A DNA stretch of 32,198 nucleotides from Candidatus Aminicenantota bacterium (GCA_017883285.1 JADGNV010000113.1:1-32198), one strand, 5' to 3'; counted from the stretch's first letter, positions 8,183-17,824 are shown. Program-made: numbers and translations. Notes: generated by a model not told the origin, from the letters alone.

Positions 8183-8503
8183 TCAGATGACTTGGTCCGT
8201 CTCGGCGACGAGCTCTTTCAATCCCTGGGCCGCGGTATAGAGCGTCCCCACCCCCGTCAGGTGATACGCCACCCGGATCGCTTCGGCGATCTCCGCTTTG
8301 CTCGCGCCTTCCCGCAGGGCGGCCGCGGCGAGGGCCCGCACGCCGTTCTGGGCGCCGTGGGCAGCATCGAAGACCATGGCGATTAGGAGTTTGATCTTTT
8401 TGGGCAGGGCGCCGTCGGCAAAGAACAAGTCCTGCGAGCCGTGCAGGTGATCCATCAGCGCCGGATCAAGTTTTTCCATGGTTTTGAGCGGATGTTCGGC
8501 CAT
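8183..8503 (-). CDS. Carboxymuconolactone decarboxylase (AhpD-like) family protein lacking the catalytic cysteines
   Basis: This 106-aa all-helical protein starts at ATG 8503 behind AAGGAGG. KKIKLLIAMVFDAAHGAQNG followed by VRALAAAALREGASKAEIAEA is the CMD-family core. In AhpD-type members the segment before the conserved His carries CxxC, which gives thiol-disulfide peroxidase chemistry. Here the equivalent positions read AAHGAQNGV, with no Cys anywhere in the protein. That fits the Cys-less subgroup, whose function is not settled. It is followed within 20 bp by the M14 peptidase gene and preceded 123 bp upstream by the porin gene. A trimeric or hexameric cytoplasmic enzyme of unknown substrate is likely. 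Confidence 0.87.
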   Translation of the reverse strand: MAEHPLKTMEKLDPALMDHLHGSQDLFFADGALPKKIKLLIAMVFDAAHGAQNGVRALAAAALREGASKAEIAEAIRVAYHLTGVGTLYTAAQGLKELVAETDQVI

Positions 8504-8528
8504 TAGGTCCTCCTTGAATCTTCGTCTA

Positions 8529-8557
8529 TATTTATCCGGATCCGCAAGAAAAGTCCA
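8529..8557 (-). promoter_or_regulatory. Candidate sigma-70 promoter for the CMD-M14 pair
   Basis: The minus strand shows TGGACT (8552-8557), a 17-bp spacer and TAAATA (8529-8534), ending about 25 nt upstream of ATG 8503. The -35 is only four of six to consensus, so this is a modest call. Confidence 0.35.
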
Positions 8558-8626
8558 GTCAAGGGACGAGCCTTCGCGGCGGAAGTGGATCCCCGCAGTC
8601 GAGGTAGTTCTCGACGATTCTACGGA

Positions 8627-9535
8627 TCAAAAGGTCTTTGTGACGGACAGCCCGACGCGATGACCCCCGATGTTCTTGCCAAATGCGTTCATGTAGGCAG
8701 TCGTCTGGCCGTCCGGAGCGGCGTCCTTTGTGTCGGCATTCGTCCAGGCGATCCCGAAGATGTAGCCCAAATATTCTTTTGTCAGCCCCAGCTTGTAGTC
8801 GGTATAGTCAAAGAAGTTGTTATTGCCCCCGGAGGTTCCCCAGTATCCGACGTTGGCGTTGCCCGGAAAATTGTATTTGCCGACGTGGGCCAATAGGTTG
8901 AAACCGCTCTCGCCCAGGGGAATGGTCGCGGAGAGGTCTAGGTAATAGGCGCCCTTGGACTCATTGACCCCGAAAGTATAGGCGCTGATCCCCCTGGAAT
9001 ACTTAAACGACACCCATTTGTACCCGATCAAGCCGTAGATTTCGATCGTGTTTGGGTTGCGGTAGGCCCCGACGTTATCGTAGCGGCCCGGGTAGTAATA
9101 TTGGATGATCCCCAGATCATAGTTCCAATCGCCGCTGGTAAAACTGTTTTTGAAACCCGCGTAGAAATCCCATTCAATGCCGGCCGCATTGCTTTGATTC
9201 GGCGCATAGGGGGCGCCGACGCTGCCGGGCGAGGCGAGCGAAACCGGGGCCGACTTGATGTTGGCGTTCTGGTCCGTGAACCAGGAAATATTGGAGAGCC
9301 AGATGCCGGCATAGAATCCGCTCGCATGGGAAAAATCCATTCCTCCCTGGAGCGCGGGATAACCGTTGGTCTGGGCTAGTCCGCGGAAGATGTATTGGCT
9401 GGCTAAGGAAATATTGCCGGTAAACGTGTACGGCGATTTGGGTTCATCGGCGGGAGAGGCTTGGGCGAAAACCGTTGCGGAAGCAAGGAAAAGCGCCGAG
9501 GCCGCGAAAGCGGTAATAAGTTTTTTCGTGGACAT
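8627..9535 (-). CDS. TorF-family putative outer-membrane porin
   Basis: This 302-aa protein has a Sec signal peptide (residues 1-25, cleavage after VFA-QA) and then alternating beta-strand patterns to the end. GNISLASQYIFRGLAQTNGY followed by PALQGGMDFSHASGFYAGIW is the N-terminal signature of the Gcw_chp/TIGR02001 (TorF) family. The C-terminus ends VGLSVTKTF, with the terminal Phe used for BAM-dependent outer-membrane insertion. AAAGGGG lies almost against ATG 9535, which is unusually tight. It starts 66 bp after the KdpD-EIIA stop codon on the same strand, so read-through from the kdp operon is possible. The family is poorly characterised, and a role in ion or small-solute passage is inference. 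Confidence 0.88.
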   Translation of the reverse strand: MSTKKLITAFAASALFLASATVFAQASPADEPKSPYTFTGNISLASQYIFRGLAQTNGYPALQGGMDFSHASGFYAGIWLSNISWFTDQNANIKSAPVSLASPGSVGAPYAPNQSNAAGIEWDFYAGFKNSFTSGDWNYDLGIIQYYYPGRYDNVGAYRNPNTIEIYGLIGYKWVSFKYSRGISAYTFGVNESKGAYYLDLSATIPLGESGFNLLAHVGKYNFPGNANVGYWGTSGGNNNFFDYTDYKLGLTKEYLGYIFGIAWTNADTKDAAPDGQTTAYMNAFGKNIGGHRVGLSVTKTF

Positions 9536-9601
9536 CCCCTTTCAAAGTTAAGAATGACAAAATATTAGAGTATAAAGATCTGCTCTTTCACTCTACGCGA
9601 C

Positions 9602-11329
9602 TTACGCTCCGATGGTACGCGGAATAGACGCTTCCCAGTTCAGGATGGCCCGCAGCACTTCGTCCGGCGTTTCCGTCGATCGCAAAGCCTGGAGAAGCGG
9701 GCGGCTCTGGGCAGCCCGGCTCGCTGCGCCCAGGAGCTTCACCTGGAGGTCGGGCGTACCGGCGGGCGATAGGATGAGGAAGACGATCTCGATCGGCTTG
9801 TCGGTTGCAATGTCCGCCACGCCCCCGCGGGTCAATCCCAGGGCCACGACCGGAGCGGTCAAGTCTTCGACCCGGACATGAGGGAAGGCGACGCCCTCAT
9901 TGAAGAAGGTGGATCCCTGCTCCTCCCGGACCAGGATGTCGGCGAGGAGCTTCTCCGGATCGGAAACGCCGTCTTCGTGCGTGACCGTTTCCGCGAGCGT
10001 CCGGAGGACCTGCTCTTTGGCGATAGGCATTCCCCAGAGGACGATGCGGCGCGGGGACAGCCAGGGGCTGAGCAGGTCCCGCACGACGGGCGCTGAAGGG
10101 CCAGCCTCCGCCCCTTCAGCGTCCGCCTTCCCGTATTGTCCCTCGCGGTCATCCAGTTCCGGCCGGGGCCGGGCGATGGCCGGGGGAACATTCGAGGCGG
10201 GATCGATGACGATCACAGTTACGCCTTTCGCCGCGGCGATAAGATCCTCCACGACTGCCTTGTTCCGGCCGAATCTTTTCCAGAAGGGCTTGGGGCACGA
10301 CTTGCCGACGACGATGTGGCCGACGCGGTATTCCCGGGCGAAGCGGAGAATGGTATCTACGATATTTTCGCCCTTGTAGGTGAACACGAGCGCGCCGAGC
10401 TGTTTGGCCAGGGTGAGCGTGTCCGAGAGCATCCGCTGGACTTTGGCGTCGATGACGGTGGCCGCCTCCGAAGGCGTCTGGACATAAACCGCATACCAGT
10501 TGCGGTTGAACTTTCCGGCGAGTCGCGATCCGTAGCGCAGGAGCTTTTCGCTGTTGGGGCCGTGCGAGCTTAGACAGACCATGACCTGGTCCCCCACGGT
10601 CTCGCCCTCTTCGGCCTTGGCTTCCCGCCGGCGGAAATCGATCTGCGCGGCCAGCTCGCGCAAGGTCAACTCCCGGAGCTTTTCGAGGTTGGAGGGGACG
10701 AAAAAATTGCTCAAGGCGGTCGCGATGCGATCTTTCGGATAGATCTTGCCGTCCTCCAGGCGCTTGCGGAGATCCTCGGTCGCCAGGTCCACGTCCACGA
10801 TCTGATCCGCCTCGGCCAGGACGGAGTCCGGGATCCGCTCCCGCACCTTGACTCCAACGGCGTTTTCCACGATGTTATAGAGACTTTCGAGGTGTTGGAC
10901 GTTTAGGGTGGAGATGACGTGGATCCCCGCGGCCAGCACGTCCAGCACGTCCTCATACCGTTTCGGATTCCGGCTGCCGGGGACGTTGGTATGGGCCAGC
11001 TCATCGATCAGGGCGACCTGCGGCTTCCGGGCCAGGACGGCGTCCACGTCCATTTCCTCGACGACGATCCCCCGGTAATCCCGGCGGCGCCGGGGCACCA
11101 CTTCGAGTCCCCGGGCCAGCTCGGCGATCGCCGTCCGGCCGTGCGTCTCGAGCAGTCCGATCACGACGTCGATGCCGTCACCCTTCAGGCGATGGCCTTC
11201 CTGGAGCATCTGGTAGGTCTTCCCCACCCCGGCGCTGTAGCCGAGGTAGACCTTCAGCCGCCCGCGCTGCGATCGCCGGATAAGCTGCAGGAACTCGTTG
11301 GCCCTATCGTCCGCCATTTCTTTTTTCAT
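9602..11329 (-). CDS. kdpD: Truncated KdpD (sensor-N + USP domains) fused to a PTS EIIA domain; no histidine kinase
   Basis: The protein is 575 aa. Residues 23-230 are the KdpD N-terminal domain, with Walker A GYSAGVGKT (30-38) and the VALIDELAHTNVPGSRNPKR signature (105-124). Residues 248-376 are a universal-stress-protein domain ending in VTVIVIDP. After a linker, residues 418-567 are a fructose/nitrogen-type EIIA domain in which H484 of GVAFPHVRVED is the phosphorylatable His. The KdpD transmembrane block, GAF, HisKA and ATPase domains of the usual protein of about 900 aa are absent. In E. coli, unphosphorylated EIIA-Ntr binds KdpD and raises its kinase activity, so this fusion joins known partners. 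The gene overlaps the end of kdpC by 26 nt. An alternative start is Met5. It is probably a cytoplasmic K+/PTS-state modulator. Confidence 0.93.
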   Translation of the reverse strand: MKKEMADDRANEFLQLIRRSQRGRLKVYLGYSAGVGKTYQMLQEGHRLKGDGIDVVIGLLETHGRTAIAELARGLEVVPRRRRDYRGIVVEEMDVDAVLARKPQVALIDELAHTNVPGSRNPKRYEDVLDVLAAGIHVISTLNVQHLESLYNIVENAVGVKVRERIPDSVLAEADQIVDVDLATEDLRKRLEDGKIYPKDRIATALSNFFVPSNLEKLRELTLRELAAQIDFRRREAKAEEGETVGDQVMVCLSSHGPNSEKLLRYGSRLAGKFNRNWYAVYVQTPSEAATVIDAKVQRMLSDTLTLAKQLGALVFTYKGENIVDTILRFAREYRVGHIVVGKSCPKPFWKRFGRNKAVVEDLIAAAKGVTVIVIDPASNVPPAIARPRPELDDREGQYGKADAEGAEAGPSAPVVRDLLSPWLSPRRIVLWGMPIAKEQVLRTLAETVTHEDGVSDPEKLLADILVREEQGSTFFNEGVAFPHVRVEDLTAPVVALGLTRGGVADIATDKPIEIVFLILSPAGTPDLQVKLLGAASRAAQSRPLLQALRSTETPDEVLRAILNWEASIPRTIGA

Positions 11330-11897
11330 CCAACGCGAGATTGAGCTTCAAAACATTCACCCTCGGCTCGCCGAAAATTCCTGCGTCCCGGTCTTCGGCC
11401 AGCGATCCGATGATATCTCGGACGGCAATCTCGGTCATCCCTCGGGCCAAAGCTACGCGCGGAGCCTGGAGAGCGGCGTTTCGGAGCGAGATATGGGGGT
11501 CGAGGCCGCTTCCCGAAGCGGTCACGGCGTCGGCGGGCACCGGAGCGCCGGATTCCAGGCCGTTTTCCGCCCGATAGGCGGCCGCGCGTCCGCGCACGCT
11601 TTCGATCAAGCCCTTCGCCAGCGGCCCTAGATTGCTGGGGCCAGACGCCAGGGCATCGTATCCCCCACCCGCGGCCGAGGGACGGGGATGGAAATATTTC
11701 GCGCCCGCGAATCCTTGGGCAATGAGCTCGGAGCCGACGACCTTCCCGTCGCGAACAAGGAGCGAGCCGTTGGCCTTGGCCGGGAATACGATTTGGGCCG
11801 ATACCCAGACGACCAACGGATAGAGGCCGCAGAGAAGAAGGCCGAGGGCCGCCGTCGCCCTCAGCGACGTCCGAATCTCCCGCATCCAGGATTTCAT
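11304..11897 (-). CDS. kdpC: K+-transporting ATPase subunit C
   Basis: This 197-aa protein has one N-terminal membrane anchor (about residues 12-34, ATAALGLLLCGLYPLVVW) and a periplasmic domain. Family blocks include ANGSLLVRDGKVVGSELIAQ, FHPRPSAAGGGYDA (the conserved FxxRPSA core), SNLGPLAKGLIESV and DAVTASGSGLDPHIS. KdpC is the small subunit of the KdpFABC high-affinity K+ pump, contacting KdpA and assisting ATP binding and complex stability. Length matches E. coli KdpC (190 aa). The gene follows kdpB by 22 bp and overlaps the KdpD-EIIA gene, consistent with one polycistronic message. Confidence 0.97.
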   Translation of the reverse strand: MKSWMREIRTSLRATAALGLLLCGLYPLVVWVSAQIVFPAKANGSLLVRDGKVVGSELIAQGFAGAKYFHPRPSAAGGGYDALASGPSNLGPLAKGLIESVRGRAAAYRAENGLESGAPVPADAVTASGSGLDPHISLRNAALQAPRVALARGMTEIAVRDIIGSLAEDRDAGIFGEPRVNVLKLNLALDEKRNGGR

Positions 11898-11919
11898 GGT
11901 CTGTCCGCCTTTCGCCCGC

Positions 11920-13941
<2,022 letters not shown>

Positions 13942-13950
13942 CTTCGTCCC

Positions 13951-15678
13951 CTAATAGAGAAGCGCCGATCCGGTCATCGTGAAATGCTCGACGATGGGGC
14001 CGAGGGCCAGAGCGGGCAGGAACGTCAGCGCTCCGACGATGACGATCGTGCCGATCAGGATGATGATGAACAGCGGTCCGCTCACGGGAAAGCTCGCTTC
14101 GCTTGGAGGGAGGAGCTTTTTGCGGCCGAGGCTGCCGGCCAGGGCCAGGACGGGGACGATCATGAGGAACCGGCCGAAAAACATGGCCAGCCCCAGAGTC
14201 ACGTTGTACCAGGGCGAGTTCCCATTCAATCCGCCGAAGGCGCTGCCGTTGTTTCCCACAGTCGAGGAGAAGGCATAAAGGATCTCACTCAAACCATGGG
14301 GGCCTCGGTTCCCCAGGCCGGCCAGTCCGGACCGTCCGGCCGCGCCCCACGCGGCGAAGCCGAGGATGCTGAAGATCAGAACGAGCAGGGCCAGCACCGC
14401 GACTTTCACGTCATAGCCCTCGATCTTCTTGCCCAGGTATTCCGGCGTGCGCCCGACCATCAAGCCGGTCAGAAACACCGCCAGGACGATGAAGACGAGC
14501 ATTCCGTACAATCCCGAGCCTACCCCCCCAAAAACCACTTCACCGAGTTGGATGTTGAACAGAGGGACCAGCCCGCCCAAGGGCGTGAAGGAGTCGTGCG
14601 CGGCATTCACCGCTCCGCAGGAAGCATCGGTCGTGACCGTGGCGAAGAGGCTCGAATTGAAGATGCCGAACCGGACTTCCTTGCCTTCCATATTGCCGCC
14701 GGCCGAATCCAGGCCGAGGGCCGCGAGGCGCGGATTGCCGACGCTTTCAGCCCGCCAACAGACGAGAACGCCGGCCAGGAACAGGACGGCCATCGCCGTC
14801 CAGACCGCCCAGCCGTGCTTACGGTTCTTGACGCTCGTTCCCAGGTAATATGTCAGGCCGGCTGGGATGAGGAAGATGGCCAGCATCTGGAGGAAATTCG
14901 AGAACGGCGTCGGGTTTTCATAGGGATGAGCGGCATTGGCGTTGAAGAACCCGCCCCCGTTCGTGCCCAGCATCTTGATCGCGATCTGCGAGGCAGCCGG
15001 GCCCTGGGCGATCGTCTGCGTCGCGACCGTCCCGGACGGCTCGACCAGCGCCGCCTCGCGGGCGGGCTGGAAGTTCTGGATGACGCCCTGCGACACCAGG
15101 ACGAGCGACAGGACAAGGCAGATCGGCAGCAGCAGGTACAGGTTCACCCGGACGAGGTCGGCCCAGAAGGAGCCGATGGTTTTCGCCGAACGCCGGGCGA
15201 TCCCCCGGACGAGCGCCGCGGCGACGGCGATGCCCACGGCCGCCGAGACGAAATTGTGGAAGGCGAGCCCGACCATCTGCGAAAAATAGGACAGCGTGCT
15301 CTCGCCCGCATAGTTCTGCCAATTGGTGTTGGTCGCGAAGCTGACCGCCGTGTTGAAGGCGAGTCCGGGCGGGACCGGGCCAAGCTTCCGGGGGTTCAAG
15401 GGCAAGAGGTGTTGAAAGCGGAGAACGACATAGGTGAACAGCACGCCGACCAAGCTGAAGGCGAGGAGCGAAAAGGCGTATTGTTTCCAGCTCTGCTCCG
15501 CTTTGGGATCCACGCCGAGGAGACGGTACAGGAGCCGCTCGACGGGCTTGAGCACGGGGTCGAGTGCCGTCCGGCCCTCGGGATCCAGGACCCGGCCGAG
15601 GAGCAGGCCGACCGGCTTCGTCAGCAGGCCGAGAACGCCGATGAAGAGGACCAGTTGGATCAATCCGGGGATATCCAT
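13951..15678 (-). CDS. kdpA: K+-transporting ATPase subunit A (K+-binding channel-like subunit)
   Basis: This 575-aa membrane protein has about ten helices and is related to K+ channels and Trk/Ktr transporters. The four selectivity-loop regions are visible: TNTNWQNYAGEST, MLGTNGGGFFNANAAHP, the TTDASCGAVNAAHD region and TVGNNGSAFGGLNGN. KdpA selects K+ from the periplasm and passes it to KdpB. Length is close to E. coli KdpA (557 aa). The gene begins 15 nt after kdpF with AGGTGG as ribosome site. A large part of the antisense strand is open by GC bias only. Confidence 0.98.
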   Translation of the reverse strand: MDIPGLIQLVLFIGVLGLLTKPVGLLLGRVLDPEGRTALDPVLKPVERLLYRLLGVDPKAEQSWKQYAFSLLAFSLVGVLFTYVVLRFQHLLPLNPRKLGPVPPGLAFNTAVSFATNTNWQNYAGESTLSYFSQMVGLAFHNFVSAAVGIAVAAALVRGIARRSAKTIGSFWADLVRVNLYLLLPICLVLSLVLVSQGVIQNFQPAREAALVEPSGTVATQTIAQGPAASQIAIKMLGTNGGGFFNANAAHPYENPTPFSNFLQMLAIFLIPAGLTYYLGTSVKNRKHGWAVWTAMAVLFLAGVLVCWRAESVGNPRLAALGLDSAGGNMEGKEVRFGIFNSSLFATVTTDASCGAVNAAHDSFTPLGGLVPLFNIQLGEVVFGGVGSGLYGMLVFIVLAVFLTGLMVGRTPEYLGKKIEGYDVKVAVLALLVLIFSILGFAAWGAAGRSGLAGLGNRGPHGLSEILYAFSSTVGNNGSAFGGLNGNSPWYNVTLGLAMFFGRFLMIVPVLALAGSLGRKKLLPPSEASFPVSGPLFIIILIGTIVIVGALTFLPALALGPIVEHFTMTGSALLY

Positions 15679-15693
15679 GGGCCACCTATCGCT

Positions 15694-15777
15694 TCAAAAT
15701 TTCTCCGGTCGGAGGACCGTAAAGATCAGATAGCCGATGAGCAGGAGACCGGCGATGAGGGCGAGGAGCTCGAACAT
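15694..15777 (-). CDS. kdpF: KdpF, 27-aa stabilising peptide of the Kdp pump
   Basis: The frame encodes 27 residues, beginning MFELLALIAGLLLIGYLIFT and ending VLRPEKF. This is one hydrophobic helix followed by the RPEKF tail typical of KdpF (E. coli KdpF is 29 aa). KdpF sits at the KdpA/KdpB interface and stabilises the complex. It starts three bases after the stop codon of the preceding 27-aa gene (TGA-CCC-ATG) and is followed 15 nt later by kdpA. Position, size and tail together make the assignment secure. Confidence 0.9.
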   Translation of the reverse strand: MFELLALIAGLLLIGYLIFTVLRPEKF

Positions 15778-15780
15778 GGG

Positions 15781-15864
15781 TCACAGCCTTTCGCATACCC
15801 GGACATACAGAACGCCGAGCCCGAACAGCAGAAAGATCGCCAGGACCAGGATAAAATCCGTCAT
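15781..15864 (-). CDS. 27-aa single-helix small protein translationally coupled to the kinase, upstream of kdpF
   Basis: The frame reads MTDFILVLAIFLLFGLGVLY then VRVCERL: one membrane helix (residues 4-20) with a basic, Cys-containing tail. Its ATG overlaps the kinase stop codon as ATGA, and AGGAGG sits 8 nt upstream inside the kinase gene. kdpF begins three bases after its own stop. Two adjacent, equally short helices (this one and KdpF) between the kinase and kdpA suggest a second accessory peptide of the pump or of the sensor. I recall similar peptides ending in CERL or CDRL upstream of kdpF elsewhere, but cannot verify that here. Coding potential is supported by the tight packing and ribosome site. 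Confidence 0.75.
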   Translation of the reverse strand: MTDFILVLAIFLLFGLGVLYVRVCERL

Positions 15865-17702
15865 TGGGAAACCTCCTTTGAATCGATCCGATCCGTCCGG
15901 CGAAGGGTGAACGCGAACGTCGTCCCTTTCCCCTCCCGGCTTTCGACGGAGATCGTTCCCCCCTGGTCCTCGACGATCTCCTTGGCGGTGGATAGGCCGA
16001 GACCCGCCCCGCCGGCGGAATCGCGGCCGGGGACGCGGAACAACGGTTCAAAGACGCGGCCCAACGACTCGGCCGGAATGCCTTCCCCCGTATCGGAAAC
16101 CACGAACCGGACGGCATTTTCCTCTTCTTTGGCGGCGAGGAAGATGCGTCCGCCGGCCGGAGTATGGCGGAGGGCATTCGACAGGAGGTTGGCAAAGACC
16201 CGGCTGGTCCGGGTCCGGTCCGTCCAAACATCGGGCAGGTTGCCGTGAAGGTCGATGCCCAAGGCGATGCCCTTTTCCTGGATCGTCGACCGGAACGGTT
16301 CCAGGGCATCCATGACCAGCGACTGCGGGGAGAACGATTGGTATTCGAAACTGGCTTTGCCCGTTCCCGTCCGGCTGATATCGAGAAGGTTGCTTAGAAT
16401 CTCGTCGAGCCGATCGCTGTCTTCGCGCGCCGCCATGAGAACCTCGGCCTGTTTCTCGGTCAAACCGCCAATCTTTTCCTCGAGGAGGACGTGGATCGCC
16501 ATCCGGATGGACGTCATGGGCGTCTTGAGCTGGTGGGAAACCGCGCGGATGACGCTCGTCTTCAGCTCGTCCTGCAGACGCAGTTGGGTGACGTCGTGGA
16601 GGACGAAAATCGCGCCGGTCGGCTGTCGCTCAGCGCCCAGGATGGGAACCGCCTCGGGCCGATAAAAGCGCTCCTCTCCGCCCACGAAACGCTGGATCAT
16701 CGGCGCCAGGGACTTGGCCGGAGCGGGCCGGCCTTCGGCCAGCGCTTCCTTGAAGTAATCGGCCAGCCCGTGCGGCAAATCGAAGATCGGCGAGCCGGGT
16801 CTCAGACCGAAAACGGTTTTCGCGGATTCGGTGGATACCTCCACGCGGCCATCGAGATCGACCACGGCCACGGCGTCCGGGAGCCGGTCGAAGGCCTCCT
16901 GCGTGGCGCGCTGGATGCGGAGGAGCCGGGCTTGGTCGGTTCGGCGCAATTCGCGGAGGCTGGCGGCCATCGCATTGAATGATTCGGCCAAGAGTCCGAT
17001 CTCATCTCGGGAATCGGAGGCTACGACGAGGTCGAGATTCCCGCGCCGGATTTCGTCCGCGGAGAGGGTGAGGCGCTTCACGGGCCGGAGGATCCAGCGG
17101 CCGGTGAGATGCATGAAGGCTAAAGCAACGAGGGTGCAAAGGGCGAGCAGGAGATACATGCCGCTCCGGGCTTGGGCGGCGCTCAATCGTGCCCGGTCGT
17201 TCGCCTCGATCATGTTCCTCTGGTTCATCTGGAGGATCTCGTCGGCCGCCGCCTTGATTTGGCCGAACAACGGGAAAAGGGAGGAAAAATAGGCGTCGTG
17301 GCGCAGCGCCAGAGGCCGGTCCGGGGCCAGCGCCTGCGGCAGCGCGGCCCGATAAGTGGCATAAAGGCTCCGCAGCTTTTCGGCCGCTTCCCCTTCGCCG
17401 GGCACGGTGATGTTGTTCAGCTCGGTTTGCAGGGCCTCTTCGAACGCCTTCTGGTTCTTGAGAATGAGATCTTCCCCCTGGGCCCGGTCTCCAAGCAGGG
17501 TGAAGAGCAGGCCGCTGTCGATCCGCTCGAGGCCTTCCTTCATCTGCTGGCAGGCGATGACGCTCCGGTAGTTTTCCCTCAGGATGACGTCGATCGATTC
17601 TCCCAGGCCGGTCAGCGTCAGAATACTCTGGACGCCGATGACCAGGATGATGATCAATAGGCCGGCGAAACCGAGCAGGACTTTTTGACGGATTCCGAAC
17701 AT
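15861..17702 (-). CDS. KinB-like membrane sensor histidine kinase heading the kdp operon
   Basis: Start ATG 17702 (MFGIRQKVLLGF) is chosen because GAGGAG lies 7 nt upstream; an extension to 17735 lacks a site. The 613-aa protein has transmembrane helix 1 at about residues 6-31, a periplasmic helical sensor at about 32-180, helix 2 at about 182-200, HAMP (TGRWILRPVKRL onward), a PAS domain (LPDAVAVVDLDGRVEVS), a dimerisation/phosphoacceptor helix with H390 in AVSHQLKTPMTSI, and an ATPase domain with NLLSNALRH, DTGEGIP and GAGLGLS. The layout matches KinB-type kinases that partner NtrC-class regulators. It is not a KdpD kinase. The adjacent regulator gene is the obvious partner. The stop codon overlaps the next small gene by ATGA. 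Confidence 0.93.
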   Translation of the reverse strand: MFGIRQKVLLGFAGLLIIILVIGVQSILTLTGLGESIDVILRENYRSVIACQQMKEGLERIDSGLLFTLLGDRAQGEDLILKNQKAFEEALQTELNNITVPGEGEAAEKLRSLYATYRAALPQALAPDRPLALRHDAYFSSLFPLFGQIKAAADEILQMNQRNMIEANDRARLSAAQARSGMYLLLALCTLVALAFMHLTGRWILRPVKRLTLSADEIRRGNLDLVVASDSRDEIGLLAESFNAMAASLRELRRTDQARLLRIQRATQEAFDRLPDAVAVVDLDGRVEVSTESAKTVFGLRPGSPIFDLPHGLADYFKEALAEGRPAPAKSLAPMIQRFVGGEERFYRPEAVPILGAERQPTGAIFVLHDVTQLRLQDELKTSVIRAVSHQLKTPMTSIRMAIHVLLEEKIGGLTEKQAEVLMAAREDSDRLDEILSNLLDISRTGTGKASFEYQSFSPQSLVMDALEPFRSTIQEKGIALGIDLHGNLPDVWTDRTRTSRVFANLLSNALRHTPAGGRIFLAAKEEENAVRFVVSDTGEGIPAESLGRVFEPLFRVPGRDSAGGAGLGLSTAKEIVEDQGGTISVESREGKGTTFAFTLRRTDRIDSKEVSQ

Positions 17703-17730
17703 TTGCGTTCTCCTCGCATTCCATTTCAAA

Positions 17731-17746
17731 TGCAAGTCCTATGCCA
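17731..17746 (-). promoter_or_regulatory. Sigma-54 (-24/-12) promoter for the kinase-kdp operon
   Basis: The minus strand reads TGGCATAGGACTTGCA. Against the consensus TGGCACRNNNYTTGCW only one position differs (T for C at position 6), and the invariant GG and GC are separated by the required 10 bp. Transcription would begin near 17720, about 18 nt before ATG 17702, with the GAGGAG ribosome site in between. The regulator encoded immediately upstream carries the GAFTGA sigma-54 contact loop, which makes a chance match less likely. Confidence 0.85.
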
Positions 17747-17805
17747 ACCTCTGGAGCCAGCAACGTGCTCATTTTAAAACAGATATACAAATATCGGGAT
17801 GCTGC

Positions 17806-17824
17806 CCCTTGCATTATGCAAGGG
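17806..17824. promoter_or_regulatory. Perfect palindrome, probable enhancer site for the NtrC-class regulator
   Basis: CCCTTGCATTATGCAAGGG is a perfect inverted repeat with 9-bp arms and a single central base. Its centre (17815) lies about 95 bp upstream of the predicted sigma-54 start site, a typical enhancer distance. The half-site CTTGCAT recurs at the -12 element (17730-17736), where CCTCGCAT (17712-17719) faces it as an imperfect second inverted repeat. Confidence 0.7.

Noticed and set aside
8598-8615. Stem-loop GTCGAG-GTAGTT-CTCGAC just after the porin gene as a terminator
   Set aside because: The stem is only 6 bp and there is no T-tract, so an intrinsic terminator cannot be supported.
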